Part shown: one piece after another, positions 7,624 through 16,677 of the stretch | Layout of the letters: each line of letters opens with the position of its first letter | Numbering within the stretch: position 1 is the stretch's first letter | Assembly (NCBI GenBank): GCA_041287365.1 | Contig: JBEULL010000030.1 | Span: forward strand, 1 to 64,000 | Reading direction: 5' to 3' | DNA from: JAQVIJ01 sp041287365 | Lineage (GTDB): Bacteria > Desulfobacterota > Dissulfuribacteria > Dissulfuribacterales > DYLC01 | Length of the DNA: 64,000 bases | Notes under the pieces: generated by a model | What the model was told of the DNA's origin: nothing | Seen by the model: the letters and a program-made list of their open reading frames with translations, nothing else | Databases searched by the model: none | Position numbers and translations under genes: made by a program

Positions 7624-9833
7624 AAAAAAACAAAAAACAATCGACAACTGCAACTTTTGAATCCATTATTCTCGAGTCAATGAAGCAGGTAGGCAGACCT
7701 CTGCTTCTCAAGGAACTTCTGAAGGCTGTAAACGCAACCGGCCAAAAGACAGCGAAACCGGAACTGATCGAGGCAGTGGAAAATCTTGTTCAAACAGGCC
7801 GGATAGTGAAACTAAAAGGCAATCGCTACGGCCTCACAGAGATGTTGCGCCTGGTGACAGGTAGACTATTCACTCATCCGGATGGATTCGGGTTTGTAAC
7901 GCCGGACGATGCCGTGGGCAGGCCAAAAGATGTTGACATCTTCATACCATTCAAAGGCATCAAAGGCGCCATTCACGGCGATAGAGTAGCTGTACGCATA
8001 GACGGCGAACGAGGCAGACGCACAGAAGGCACGGTCATTCGCATTCTCGAAAGGACACTCAAGGAGGTAGTGGGCATCTTTCACAAAAAAAAGGGCATCT
8101 CGATGGTAACGCCCGAGGACGAACATCTCAACTTCGACATTTTAGTGGCATCCAAGTATACCATGAAGGCCAAAGACGGCCAGGCGGTGCTGGTGGAGCT
8201 GCTCGAGCCGTCTAACGGCTTTGAAATGGAAGGCCGCAATAAACCCGGACGGATCATAAAGATATTGGGCGATCCAGATGACATGGATGTTCAGGTTCAG
8301 ATAGTCATTCATAGACACCAGCTACCGGACAAATTTTCAAATCAGACTTTGAAGCAGGCCGACATGCTACCGGAATCCGTGCAACCGGAGGAATATAAAG
8401 ACAGAAAAGACCTGCGGCATCTGCCCATAATCACCATAGACGGCGAAACAGCCAGGGATTTAGATGATGCAGTGCATGTAGCCAGGACACGAAGTGGCTA
8501 TCGCCTGACCGTTGCCATTGCAGACGTGGCCCACTACGTAAAGGCGGCTTCGTTTATCGACAAAGATGCCCTTGAGCGCGGCACCAGTGTCTATTTCCCC
8601 AATGCAGTAGTGCCCATGCTGCCTGAAAAACTCTCCAATAATCTGTGCAGCCTCATGCCCGATGTGGACCGCTTGGCGCTAGTGGCCGAGATCAGCTTCG
8701 ACAGGCAGGGAAATCGCAAAAAGACCTCTTTTTATGAGGCTGTCATTCACAGTCACAGGCGCTGCACCTATACAGAGGTAGCCGGCCTCCTCTCCCTTGC
8801 AAAAGACATGGCAAATGACCAAGAAGATTCTTCGTTTTTGACGCATCTCCATGTCATGGCGGAGCTGGCGCAAAGGCTTCATGCATTACGGACGCAGAGG
8901 GGCAGCATAGACTTCGATCTCCCAGAACCCATAGTAGTGCTGGGAATCACAGGGGAAATCTCCGAGATCATAAAAAGACAACGCAATCAAGCACATGAAA
9001 TCATAGAAGAGTTCATGATAGCGGCAAACGAAGCAGTCGCCGAATTTTTCGCCCAAAAAGAAATTCCTACACTTTACAGAGTGCACGACAAACCTGATGC
9101 ACAAAAGATGGAAAATCTCTTGCATATGCTATCGGAACTCGGAATTCACATGGAAAAACCTGAAGAAATCACGCCTGATTGGTGCCAGGCCGTACTGCAA
9201 AAGATCAAAGGCACCGCCCAGGAATATATGATCAATACCATGATTCTGCGCAGCATGCGTCAAGCAGTCTATCAACCCGACAACATAGGACATTTCGGAC
9301 TGGCATCCGTGAATTACCTCCACTTCACTTCTCCCATCAGACGATACCCAGACCTGATAGTTCACAGAATCCTCAAGGCCAATCTCAAAAAACGCAAGAC
9401 AATCGCATGCTATACCAGAGAAGAGTTGGTCACATTGGGCAATCACACCACAAGCCGTGAACGCATTGCCATGGAGGCGGAAAGGGAAATGCTCGAAAGA
9501 CTCAAAGTACGCTTCATGGCCGATAAAAGCGGTGAGTGTTTCGATGCAGTGATCTCGGCGGTGACATCCTTTGGCTTCTTCGTGGAGCTGAAAGACATGT
9601 TCATCGAAGGAGTAGTGAGGCTGGTGGACCTGACGGATGACTATTATATCTTTGACGAAGGCCGGCATAAACTCGTCGGTGAACGGACTCACCGGATTTT
9701 TCAATTAGGCCAAACAGTGCGTGTGCGGCTGAAAGAGGTCAACATAACCAGAAGACGCATAAACTTCGAGTTAGAAGAAACGACCACCGATGGCAAGGCA
9801 AAAAGAACAAAAAAAGGCCGACGGGAGCCATAA
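7620..9833 (+). CDS. rnr: Ribonuclease R
   Basis: A 737-residue 3'-5' exoribonuclease that degrades structured RNA. Order of domains: N-terminal winged-helix HTH (residues 10-65, LLLKELLKAV), two cold-shock domains (about 70-230, GDRVAVRI), the RNB catalytic domain (about 260-590) and a C-terminal S1 domain (about 625-705) followed by a basic tail. The catalytic segment TIDGETARDLDDAVHV carries the metal-binding Asp cluster, and HFTSPIRRYPDLIVHR is the RNB signature near the active-site exit. The ATG at 7620 overlaps the cobO TGA; upstream in-frame codons lie in cobO and are not needed. A terminator follows 28 bp after the stop. Confidence 0.96.
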   Translation: MKKNKKQSTTATFESIILESMKQVGRPLLLKELLKAVNATGQKTAKPELIEAVENLVQTGRIVKLKGNRYGLTEMLRLVTGRLFTHPDGFGFVTPDDAVGRPKDVDIFIPFKGIKGAIHGDRVAVRIDGERGRRTEGTVIRILERTLKEVVGIFHKKKGISMVTPEDEHLNFDILVASKYTMKAKDGQAVLVELLEPSNGFEMEGRNKPGRIIKILGDPDDMDVQVQIVIHRHQLPDKFSNQTLKQADMLPESVQPEEYKDRKDLRHLPIITIDGETARDLDDAVHVARTRSGYRLTVAIADVAHYVKAASFIDKDALERGTSVYFPNAVVPMLPEKLSNNLCSLMPDVDRLALVAEISFDRQGNRKKTSFYEAVIHSHRRCTYTEVAGLLSLAKDMANDQEDSSFLTHLHVMAELAQRLHALRTQRGSIDFDLPEPIVVLGITGEISEIIKRQRNQAHEIIEEFMIAANEAVAEFFAQKEIPTLYRVHDKPDAQKMENLLHMLSELGIHMEKPEEITPDWCQAVLQKIKGTAQEYMINTMILRSMRQAVYQPDNIGHFGLASVNYLHFTSPIRRYPDLIVHRILKANLKKRKTIACYTREELVTLGNHTTSRERIAMEAEREMLERLKVRFMADKSGECFDAVISAVTSFGFFVELKDMFIEGVVRLVDLTDDYYIFDEGRHKLVGERTHRIFQLGQTVRVRLKEVNITRRRINFELEETTTDGKAKRTKKGRREP

Positions 9834-9858
9834 AAGTCAAAAAATATGATTGATGCAC

Positions 9859-9885
9859 AAAAAAGGGCAGCTTTAGCTGCCCTTT
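9859..9885. terminator. Bidirectional terminator between rnr and the BACON/retropepsin gene
   Basis: A ten-pair stem AAAGGGCAGC/GCTGCCCTTT with a four-base loop (9872-9875) lies between convergent genes. On the minus strand the GC stem is followed by six T residues (9864-9859), a strong intrinsic terminator for the gene at 9917-12187. On the plus strand it is followed by only three T, so it is weaker for rnr. Confidence 0.8.
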
Positions 9886-9916
9886 CGACTCTATAACTTA
9901 ACTGAAGTTCTACGCA

Positions 9917-12187
9917 TCAATAGCTGATGGTCATACTCTTATCAGAGGCATTGGTTGAGATATTCAAGCCTTCGAGGAAAGACATGCCCAACAGCGCCGG
10001 CTGCGGCCAGGCACCAAAGCTCACCCACACATTGTTTTTGGAGAGTTTGCCATCCAATGTAATGGTCTTAACCAAACAATTCGTAGTGGTGATGGTGCCA
10101 CCGACCCCACTGCCTCCCGATGCGTAACAAGAGGCGGCAGTATAAGTGGGATCTGTGGAATCGTTTATATTGATACCGAGATACGGCGCTATATTTTTAT
10201 CCAACAACACTGTAGAGGCCCCTGCATCCACCTGAAAACGTATGGGATAATCCGTGCTGTTAAGCCCACGCACCGTTCCGTTTACGAAATATGCCTGCAT
10301 CTTGGCGTCATATGGAATCACAAGACCTCCATGACTCTTGGCCTCAAAACGCTCTGGCAAAGACCAATTCGGTGCACCAATCAACCTATATTGCCAGGTC
10401 CCTTGCATAACCGATGCGTCGAGCTGTGTGATATGATACATGAATTCCATAGGACCAAAGACCGTATTACGCACTATGGAAAATACATAGTCTGCATTAC
10501 CTGTAAACGAGGCATCAGAACCACAAAAACTTATACCATCTGGACAAATAGCCAAATAATTACCAGAAGTTGTAATAGCATTGCCATAATTAAGGCTAAC
10601 TGGCAGCTGTCCCCATAACGAATTAAACTGACCTCTATTTTCATCGATCACAAGAAGGTCTGGATAATGATACCAATTACCATAAAATAACTCGGAAAAA
10701 TCCCATTCACCTGTAAGAGGCTGAATGGTGATATTCCAACGCTTAATCTCTATAAGACTATTAGCATCATTTCCGACCATCAATCTGATGATGAGATTGC
10801 CTTCAAGACCTTTCAAGCGAAAACCACCAAGGATTATCTGGTTAACTGTCTTGACATCATTAGCATAAGCCAAACTCAACGCATTGGAAACAGTTCGCCC
10901 CCCCTGCGAAAACAGATCCAGCCGAGGCCCATTTGCATCCATTCGATAGGCATACACTTGATAAGGTACAATTTGAGGATGCTCCATAAGCACAAACAAA
11001 CGCCCTGACATATTGACCGGATTAAGACCTTGAACCAGATTAAGCCACGAAGATGTATTGTAATTTAGAGCTGTGATGGGTTCTGCATTGATGTTGGCAT
11101 AATTTACATAAAACAATACAGTCAATTGATGCACTGTACCCACATTGGTCACGAAAGTGATCGTACCGATATACGGCATACTTTGAGCCATCAGTTTCGT
11201 TGCATCAGCTGTTAGTGTAATTGAATATACAGAACCAGTAGTAGTTCCTGTCCCTGTAGAAGTAGAAGAAGTGGCTGTACCGGTAGCAGGATCAGCAGTG
11301 AGCCAATCGACGTCACTGGTCGCAACCCAACTGAAAGGCTTTGAACCGGTCAGGGCAACAGTGAGCTTCTTCTGTTGGCCGGGTGCAGCTTCAATAGTCA
11401 CACTACCTGATGGTATCATGGAAACGCCAGAAGCTGTATCCGCAAGAACGGTAAAGTTCACCGGCAATGTAAACACACTGGAATTGGCGTTTGTCGTAAT
11501 ATAGATATTGGCATCATACGTACCAGGAGCAAGGTTTGTAGCATCCAAATCCATCTTTACACTGTATGCCGAACTTCCGCATGCAGAAGGTGTACCTGCG
11601 GAAAGCCACTGCTGGTTAGGAGAGGTAGCTATCGCATAACAAAAACTCGGATTATCCGAAGTGACAGCGATATTTCCGTTGACATCCACTATGGATATAT
11701 AAAAATATGTTTTTTGACCTTGTATAGTTTTAATATTTACTGAATCTTTCGGATAAATCGATATAATGGCACCATGCAGATTAGGTGGCGCTGGAGGCTC
11801 TGCAGTAGATAATACCGTTAAATTTACGACATAGTCTATTGTGCTACCATCAGCAGGATTGATTATATAAAATTTACTGGAATAATTCCCAACCAACATA
11901 TTAGTTGCATCCAAAGTAACCTTGATACTGTAAGTAGCGGCATCTGCGCCGGAAACAGCATCGAAACCCAACCACTCTCCTCCGGGAGATGTAGCGATTC
12001 TCCAAGAGAAATTGACATTCGTATCCTCATCCAATACCAGATAGAATGAAGTGGAAGCACCTTTCGCCACTGACAAACTGACTGTTCTGGTATCAGGATT
12101 GGGATAGACTTTTATCGCAGCAAGGCAATCCGCAGCTGCAAACAAGATTAATATACTGAAGATACTAAAAATCGCTTTCTTAAACAT
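9917..12187 (-). CDS. Secreted protein with BACON-like repeats and C-terminal retropepsin-like domain
   Basis: A 756-residue exported protein with a Sec signal peptide (residues 1-24, FKKAIFSIFSILILFAAADCLA). Three tandem all-beta modules follow (about 25-125, 135-240, 245-355), each with a BACON-like core such as SWRIATSPGGEWLGF and WVATSDVDWLTADPATG. The third contains a Ser/Thr/Gly low-complexity linker. A middle region (about 370-620) is unassigned. The last 110 residues look like a retropepsin-type aspartic protease: FQVDAGASTVLL (Asp654), then a hydrophobic strand and ALLGMSFLEGLNI, the usual GxxFL pair. The family motif is D-T/S-G-A/S-S; here the second residue is Ala. The start at 12187 has AGGAGG eight bases upstream; an upstream ATG would add a non-hydrophobic tail. 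The gene follows a lipoprotein gene by 54 bp, so the two are probably one operon. Substrate unknown. Confidence 0.7.
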   Translation of the reverse strand: MFKKAIFSIFSILILFAAADCLAAIKVYPNPDTRTVSLSVAKGASTSFYLVLDEDTNVNFSWRIATSPGGEWLGFDAVSGADAATYSIKVTLDATNMLVGNYSSKFYIINPADGSTIDYVVNLTVLSTAEPPAPPNLHGAIISIYPKDSVNIKTIQGQKTYFYISIVDVNGNIAVTSDNPSFCYAIATSPNQQWLSAGTPSACGSSAYSVKMDLDATNLAPGTYDANIYITTNANSSVFTLPVNFTVLADTASGVSMIPSGSVTIEAAPGQQKKLTVALTGSKPFSWVATSDVDWLTADPATGTATSSTSTGTGTTTGSVYSITLTADATKLMAQSMPYIGTITFVTNVGTVHQLTVLFYVNYANINAEPITALNYNTSSWLNLVQGLNPVNMSGRLFVLMEHPQIVPYQVYAYRMDANGPRLDLFSQGGRTVSNALSLAYANDVKTVNQIILGGFRLKGLEGNLIIRLMVGNDANSLIEIKRWNITIQPLTGEWDFSELFYGNWYHYPDLLVIDENRGQFNSLWGQLPVSLNYGNAITTSGNYLAICPDGISFCGSDASFTGNADYVFSIVRNTVFGPMEFMYHITQLDASVMQGTWQYRLIGAPNWSLPERFEAKSHGGLVIPYDAKMQAYFVNGTVRGLNSTDYPIRFQVDAGASTVLLDKNIAPYLGININDSTDPTYTAASCYASGGSGVGGTITTTNCLVKTITLDGKLSKNNVWVSFGAWPQPALLGMSFLEGLNISTNASDKSMTISY

Positions 12188-12241
12188 CTGATGCCTCCTC
12201 ATCTCGATTGAAACCCACACAAAACACCGAATACGATTGTC

Positions 12242-13453
12242 TTATGACCCTCTAAGCGCCGGAGGAAGCTCAGCAGGCTTTTCCAGTTTGGGCATCTGAA
12301 GCCTTTCAGGCTGCTGCTTCACAGGGGCTGGAGCTGCCCAGTTCACTGCATAATTAGGCTCGCTGTGAGGCTGCCAGTTCAAACGATGGCTGTATTTCAC
12401 AAAATCACAGATCAAGGTCTTGGCCGCCTCTTCCACAGCCCTGTCCATGAGGTTTCTGGCCTGGGCATCCCCCCATGCACTCTGAGAGGCTACCTGCACC
12501 TCGGCCCTATTGGACCATACCACCACACCCGTATCCGCCTCCTGGGCCGCTAAATACACCTGCACCACAGCAAGGGGTCTTGCACCACCTTGCTTGGCCA
12601 GATATGCAGCAGCGGCACCGGCAGTACCCCACACAGCGGCGTTATACCCCTGATAATGGGCGTCTCCGCCCTGTTCAACCAGGGTCATAAAGGCAGGATG
12701 AGGACCGCCTGCAACAACCTTATCCGGCGGGCTGAATGGATGAGTGGCCTCTGAGCCAAACAGGGCCCCGAGGCTGCCGCCAATGGCCATATTCTGCCAC
12801 AGGTCATATTCATCGGATTTGGCTACACCGAAGATGGTGGCGTTGGTTGTATCAAAGAAGAACGGCAGAAGCCCCCTCTGGAATGGATTCAGGGTGTGTT
12901 CCTTGCGCATCTCATATTCCACTATACGGCCGCGCAGGATATAGTTGGCGCCGAAGTAATTCCCGAGCTCCCTGATGGTCTCTTTCTCGAAACCCACCTT
13001 GGCGACCTCCATCTTGTTCCGCTTAGACATGGCTTCGTTGGCGGCTATGAGACGATCAATCTCTCCACGCATTTCGTCTGACCACCCATTGCCCATCTCG
13101 CGTGCAAGGTATTGGCCATAACGGTCATGCTGACCCTCGATGATGCGGATAATTCCATGATCGGCCAGAAATTGCACGACATCTTCCTGCACCGGCGTGA
13201 GAAAACCATAGTCGGCCAGAGAATGATTGATGGCCCCGAGCACCTTTACCTGCCTGCGCATGAACTCATCTGGTCTGGCGCCTCGCGTATAATCTGCAAA
13301 GGGAAGTATCACCAAACGCTTCTGTGGATTCTGTTCATAACCAGGATACGTGGACTGTACAGGAGAGATGGATTCCTTCACCACCTGCTCACAAGCGCCC
13401 AAAAAAAAGAGACACATCAACACAGATACAAGACCCGCCAGTTTGAATCTCAT
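12242..13453 (-). CDS. Putative lipoprotein with CsgG-like N-terminal region
   Basis: A 403-residue predicted lipoprotein. The signal peptide ends with lipobox LGAC, giving Cys21 as the acylated residue. The segment after it (KRLVILPFADYTRG) and NYFGANYILRGRIVEYE recall the CsgG/TolB-N-like fold of outer-membrane-associated lipoproteins, and VVVWSNRAEVQV fits the same class. A glycine- and alanine-rich insertion sits around residues 225-300, and the C-terminus is proline-rich. The ATG at 13453 is preceded by AGGAGGGG; a TTG six codons earlier is inside that ribosome binding site. It is the first gene of a probable two-gene operon with the BACON/retropepsin protein. The function is unknown; the CsgG resemblance is weak. 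Confidence 0.6.
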   Translation of the reverse strand: MRFKLAGLVSVLMCLFFLGACEQVVKESISPVQSTYPGYEQNPQKRLVILPFADYTRGARPDEFMRRQVKVLGAINHSLADYGFLTPVQEDVVQFLADHGIIRIIEGQHDRYGQYLAREMGNGWSDEMRGEIDRLIAANEAMSKRNKMEVAKVGFEKETIRELGNYFGANYILRGRIVEYEMRKEHTLNPFQRGLLPFFFDTTNATIFGVAKSDEYDLWQNMAIGGSLGALFGSEATHPFSPPDKVVAGGPHPAFMTLVEQGGDAHYQGYNAAVWGTAGAAAAYLAKQGGARPLAVVQVYLAAQEADTGVVVWSNRAEVQVASQSAWGDAQARNLMDRAVEEAAKTLICDFVKYSHRLNWQPHSEPNYAVNWAAPAPVKQQPERLQMPKLEKPAELPPALRGS

Positions 13454-13505
13454 AAACACCCCTCCTGACAAATTGACATGCTCAAGCTAAATACAGCATG
13501 ATAAT

Positions 13506-13534
13506 GTTATAGTATTTATTCATATCCAACTAAA
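13506..13534 (-). promoter_or_regulatory. Candidate promoter of the lipoprotein operon
   Basis: On the minus strand a good -10 TATAAC (13511-13506) lies 17 bp downstream of a weak -35 TTTAGT (13534-13529), about 50 bp before the lipoprotein start. The surrounding DNA is very AT-rich, so chance matches are possible. Confidence 0.3.
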
Positions 13535-13584
13535 ATGGCATAATACAAAATTCTAAAAAAAAGTCACTAAAAAATAAACACAAA

Positions 13585-13712
13585 AAAAACACACTCGAAA
13601 CGATTTTTCAGATAGCCCTCACAAAAGATGCGCACCCTTTAGTATCTACGCCAAACCAGGCTGCGTACGGGCATCGGCCTTAACTCGCTATGGCCTGTGC
13701 CATATAAAAAAA
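13585..13712 (-). other. Structured non-coding stretch after yajC (possible small RNA)
   Basis: Between yajC and the lipoprotein gene lies an island of normal GC content in otherwise AT-rich DNA. On the minus strand it holds a TATGGC-ACAG-GCCATA hairpin directly after yajC. It then holds a nested structure in which GATGC pairs with GCATC and TACGC with GCGTA, and ends in a run of eight T (near 13590). No open frame of note covers it. I could not match it to 6S, SRP, tmRNA or a known riboswitch from memory. Confidence 0.3.
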
Positions 13713-13715
13713 TGA

Positions 13716-14069
13716 CTATTTAACTTCCTTATCCGTCTTAGCGGGTCCAGGCCCTGCGATATTGAGACGCATGACCTTAATTCTGGTATTTTCAGCCACC
13801 TCTATGGTAACCACCTGATCCGTAAGCCCTGTTATTCGGCCTATGATGCCCCCTGCAGTGGTAACTTCATCACCTTTCTTGAGATTGTCCAAAAAATTCT
13901 GATGTTCCTTGGCGCGCTTCTGTTGAGGACGAATGAGCAAAAAATAAAAGATCACGAAGATTAAAACGAGGGGTAAAAACTGCATGAGAACGGCCGCCGG
14001 ACCTTGAACGGCTGCCTGCTGGGCATCGGGTGCGCCTCCCATAGCGAAAGCGGTAGAGATGAGATTCAT
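13716..14069 (-). CDS. yajC: Preprotein translocase subunit YajC
   Basis: A 117-residue membrane protein of the Sec accessory complex (SecDF-YajC). It has a short N-terminal region, one transmembrane helix (about residues 26-46, VLMQFLPLVLIFVIFYFLLI) and the family signature RPQQKRAKEHQ immediately after it. The cytoplasmic domain has the expected KKGDEVTTAGGIIGRI pattern. Its ATG overlaps the tgt stop (ATGA), the common tgt-yajC order. In many bacteria secD and secF follow; here they do not. Confidence 0.95.
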   Translation of the reverse strand: MNLISTAFAMGGAPDAQQAAVQGPAAVLMQFLPLVLIFVIFYFLLIRPQQKRAKEHQNFLDNLKKGDEVTTAGGIIGRITGLTDQVVTIEVAENTRIKVMRLNIAGPGPAKTDKEVK

Positions 14070-15211
14070 TGTGTTACACTCCTTTTTTCATAAAATTGTC
14101 TTTTGAAAGACTGAAATTCATTTGCTTCTATGGCATCCCTCATGGATTTCATGAGAAATTGATAATAATATATGTTATGTATGGAAAGCAATCTATATGC
14201 CAGCAATTCGTTGGCCATAAAAAGGTGGCGCAGATATGCGCGAGAAAAGTTTCTGCAGGTATAACATCGACAATACTCGTCTATCGGATGATTATCATCG
14301 GCATACCGTGCATTCTTTATAACAATATGGCCAAAGGAAGTAAAGATTTTTCCATTTCTGGCATTTCGAGTGGGCATTACACAGTCGAACATATCCACTC
14401 CCAGGTCCACAGCATCTACCAGGTCCTCGGGTGTACCGACGCCCATCAAATATGCAGGATATTGCGCAGGAATGGCAGGACGTACCTCACTCAGGATTTG
14501 CAGCATCACATCCTTGGGCTCGCCGACACTCAACCCCCCGATGGCATAGCCGTCCATTCCCAATTCCAAAAGCCCCTCTGCACTGCGCCTTCGAAGCTCC
14601 GAAAACATGCCTCCTTGAATGATGGCGAACAAGGCCAGTTCATTTCTTTTTTGAGCGGCCTTGCACCGCATGGCCCATCGAGTGGTGCGCTCGAGGGCGT
14701 TCACGGCCTCATCATACGAAGCACCATATGGAATACAGACATCCAGAGGCATCATGATATCCGAACCCAGGGCCTCCTGTATCTCTATCACCAATTCCGG
14801 TGTGAGCCAGTGCAACGAGCCGTCTATGTGAGAACGAAACTCCGCCCCTTCCTCCTGAATGCGGCACATCTGCGCAAGGCTATAGACCTGAAAGCCGCCG
14901 CTGTCGGTGAGAATTGGGCCTTTCCAGCCCATAAATCCATGAAGCCCGCCCAATTTTTCAATGAGTTCATGACCTGGCCGCAGATACAGGTGATAGGTAT
15001 TGGCCAAGATGATCTGAGCGCCGCAAGACAAAAGGTCGTCAGGTGAAAGGGCCTTTACGCTGGCCTGAGTTCCGACGGGCATGAAGCAAGGCGTTTCCAC
15101 ATTACCATGGGCCAGAAACAGCCGGCCGCGGCGGGCGGAAGAATCGGTCGATCGGCACAACTCCTGAAAGAATCTCGCATCTGAAGGCCGATGGCCCTGA
15201 TATACACTCAT
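14066..15211 (-). CDS. tgt: tRNA-guanine (queuine) transglycosylase
   Basis: A 381-residue enzyme that exchanges guanine-34 of GUN-anticodon tRNAs for the queuosine precursor preQ1. Visible features: the substrate loop LTDSGGFQVYSL (catalytic Asp of the DSGGFQ motif), VGEPKDVM, the second Asp in DCVMPTRNARNG, and the zinc site CRCYTCRNFSRAYLRHL with a later His in SIHN. Its length is typical (370-385). Its ATG overlaps the mpl stop codon, and it is coupled at its own end to yajC. Confidence 0.97.
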   Translation of the reverse strand: MSVYQGHRPSDARFFQELCRSTDSSARRGRLFLAHGNVETPCFMPVGTQASVKALSPDDLLSCGAQIILANTYHLYLRPGHELIEKLGGLHGFMGWKGPILTDSGGFQVYSLAQMCRIQEEGAEFRSHIDGSLHWLTPELVIEIQEALGSDIMMPLDVCIPYGASYDEAVNALERTTRWAMRCKAAQKRNELALFAIIQGGMFSELRRRSAEGLLELGMDGYAIGGLSVGEPKDVMLQILSEVRPAIPAQYPAYLMGVGTPEDLVDAVDLGVDMFDCVMPTRNARNGKIFTSFGHIVIKNARYADDNHPIDEYCRCYTCRNFSRAYLRHLFMANELLAYRLLSIHNIYYYQFLMKSMRDAIEANEFQSFKRQFYEKRSVTQ

Positions 15212-16677
15212 AGATGCCTATCGCTCAGAGCCGCAATCAAGCGGCCATGCAGCCCCTCGAATGCACCGTTGGAAAGCACCGCCACCACATCACCCTGTTT
15301 TACTTGTTTCAATATCGAATTCAGAAGTTCATCGGCGTTTTTGCCCCAAAAGGCCGGAATTCCCCGTTCATTCAGGTCGTTCACCAGTTGAACGGAAGAG
15401 AACCGGTCATCAACCGGAGCCTTTTCAGGGTACGGGGCATCTCTCACAAAGACCAAGTCAGCGGAATCAAAGGCCATTGCATAGTCATTCTGAAATACGC
15501 TCCGCTGGCTGGTGTTGGTCCGTGGCTCGAACACAACCACAAGCCTTCTGTCATTGTAGCGTTCTTTCAATGCCTGCAATGTGACGTCCACTGCAGTGGG
15601 ATGATGGGCGAAGTCATCTATAACCAGAACTCCGTTCACCTCTGCCCTCACCTCTTGCCTGCGCTTCACACCCTTTGCAATGGCAAGACCGGTTGCCGCA
15701 TCCTTTGGCGGAATTCCGAAGGCGTGAAGAAGGGCCAAAACCGCAAGGGCGTTCAAAGCGTTGTGCATCCCCGGCATAGGAAGCCTGACAGGGCACATGA
15801 CCTTGTCTTGTAACAGTGCATTGAAGGTAATTCCCTGGGCAGATGGTGCATAATCAGCCAAGGTCCAATGTTTATCGGCAAAGGAAGGCCTATCACCATC
15901 TGACCCATAGGTGATTACAGGACAGGAGACGTCCTCACACACCTCCATAAGAGAAGGCCAGTGGGCACAGGCGACGATCACTCCATTCGACGGCATGATG
16001 GCCACCAAGCGCCTGAACGCCTGTTTGACAGCATCTAAATCCGCATAGATATCGGCATGGTCGAACTCTATACTGGTAATAATCAAGCCTTGAGGAGCAT
16101 AGTGCAAAAATTTGGGATTTTTGTCGAAAAATGCCGTGTCATACTCGTCGCCTTCCAGCACAAACCACGGCGGCTCCCCCATACGAAAACCCACACCATA
16201 CTCTCGAAGGACACCGCCTATCATAAAACCGGGTCTGAACCCGGCTGCCTCCAGACCGGCAACCACCAGAGAAGATGTAGTGGTCTTGCCATGAGTGCCG
16301 GCCACCACCAGAGGCATTCTGCCGGTCAAAAAAAATCGGCGCATTGCCTCTGGAAAAGACATAAATGGAATACCTCGCTCCATCACGGCCTGCGCCTCTT
16401 CGTTGCCCCTGGAGATGACGTTTCCTATGATTACCAGATGTGGCTGCACCTCGAAGATATTTTGGGCGGAATAGCCATGAAAGGTGCGCAACCCCAGACG
16501 TTTCAACAGATCACCCATGGGTGGGTAGAACTGGGTGTCTGAACCAGTCACGACACATCCCTGTTCGTGCAGAAGACCGGCCAGGGCTGCCATGCCCGTT
16601 CCACATATGCCCAAAAGGTGTATTCTGGCCCCAACAGGCAACCCAAAAACCGAATTGGCCTGCGATGCATCACTCAT
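15208..16677 (-). CDS. mpl: UDP-MurNAc:L-Ala-gamma-D-Glu-meso-Dap ligase (Mpl)
   Basis: A 489-residue Mur-ligase-family protein that reattaches the recycled tripeptide L-Ala-D-Glu-meso-Dap to UDP-N-acetylmuramate. It has the N-terminal Rossmann segment IHLLGICGTGMAALAGLL, the ATP loop VVAGTHGKTTTSSLV, the metal-binding LEGDEYDTAFFDKNPKFLHY stretch characteristic of Mpl rather than MurC, and VIDDFAHHPTAV in the central domain. Implies a Dap-type cell wall and active wall recycling. It follows bcp with no gap and overlaps tgt. Confidence 0.92.
   Translation of the reverse strand: MSDASQANSVFGLPVGARIHLLGICGTGMAALAGLLHEQGCVVTGSDTQFYPPMGDLLKRLGLRTFHGYSAQNIFEVQPHLVIIGNVISRGNEEAQAVMERGIPFMSFPEAMRRFFLTGRMPLVVAGTHGKTTTSSLVVAGLEAAGFRPGFMIGGVLREYGVGFRMGEPPWFVLEGDEYDTAFFDKNPKFLHYAPQGLIITSIEFDHADIYADLDAVKQAFRRLVAIMPSNGVIVACAHWPSLMEVCEDVSCPVITYGSDGDRPSFADKHWTLADYAPSAQGITFNALLQDKVMCPVRLPMPGMHNALNALAVLALLHAFGIPPKDAATGLAIAKGVKRRQEVRAEVNGVLVIDDFAHHPTAVDVTLQALKERYNDRRLVVVFEPRTNTSQRSVFQNDYAMAFDSADLVFVRDAPYPEKAPVDDRFSSVQLVNDLNERGIPAFWGKNADELLNSILKQVKQGDVVAVLSNGAFEGLHGRLIAALSDRHL

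Noticed and set aside
14069..15046. A 325-codon open frame on the plus strand opposite tgt
   Set aside because: It is fully antisense to tgt, whose product has all catalytic and zinc motifs. The antisense product has no recognisable domains, so it is a shadow frame.
15190..15260. A preQ1 riboswitch before tgt
   Set aside because: tgt starts inside mpl, so there is no leader; no preQ1-type hairpin with the A-rich tail is present.
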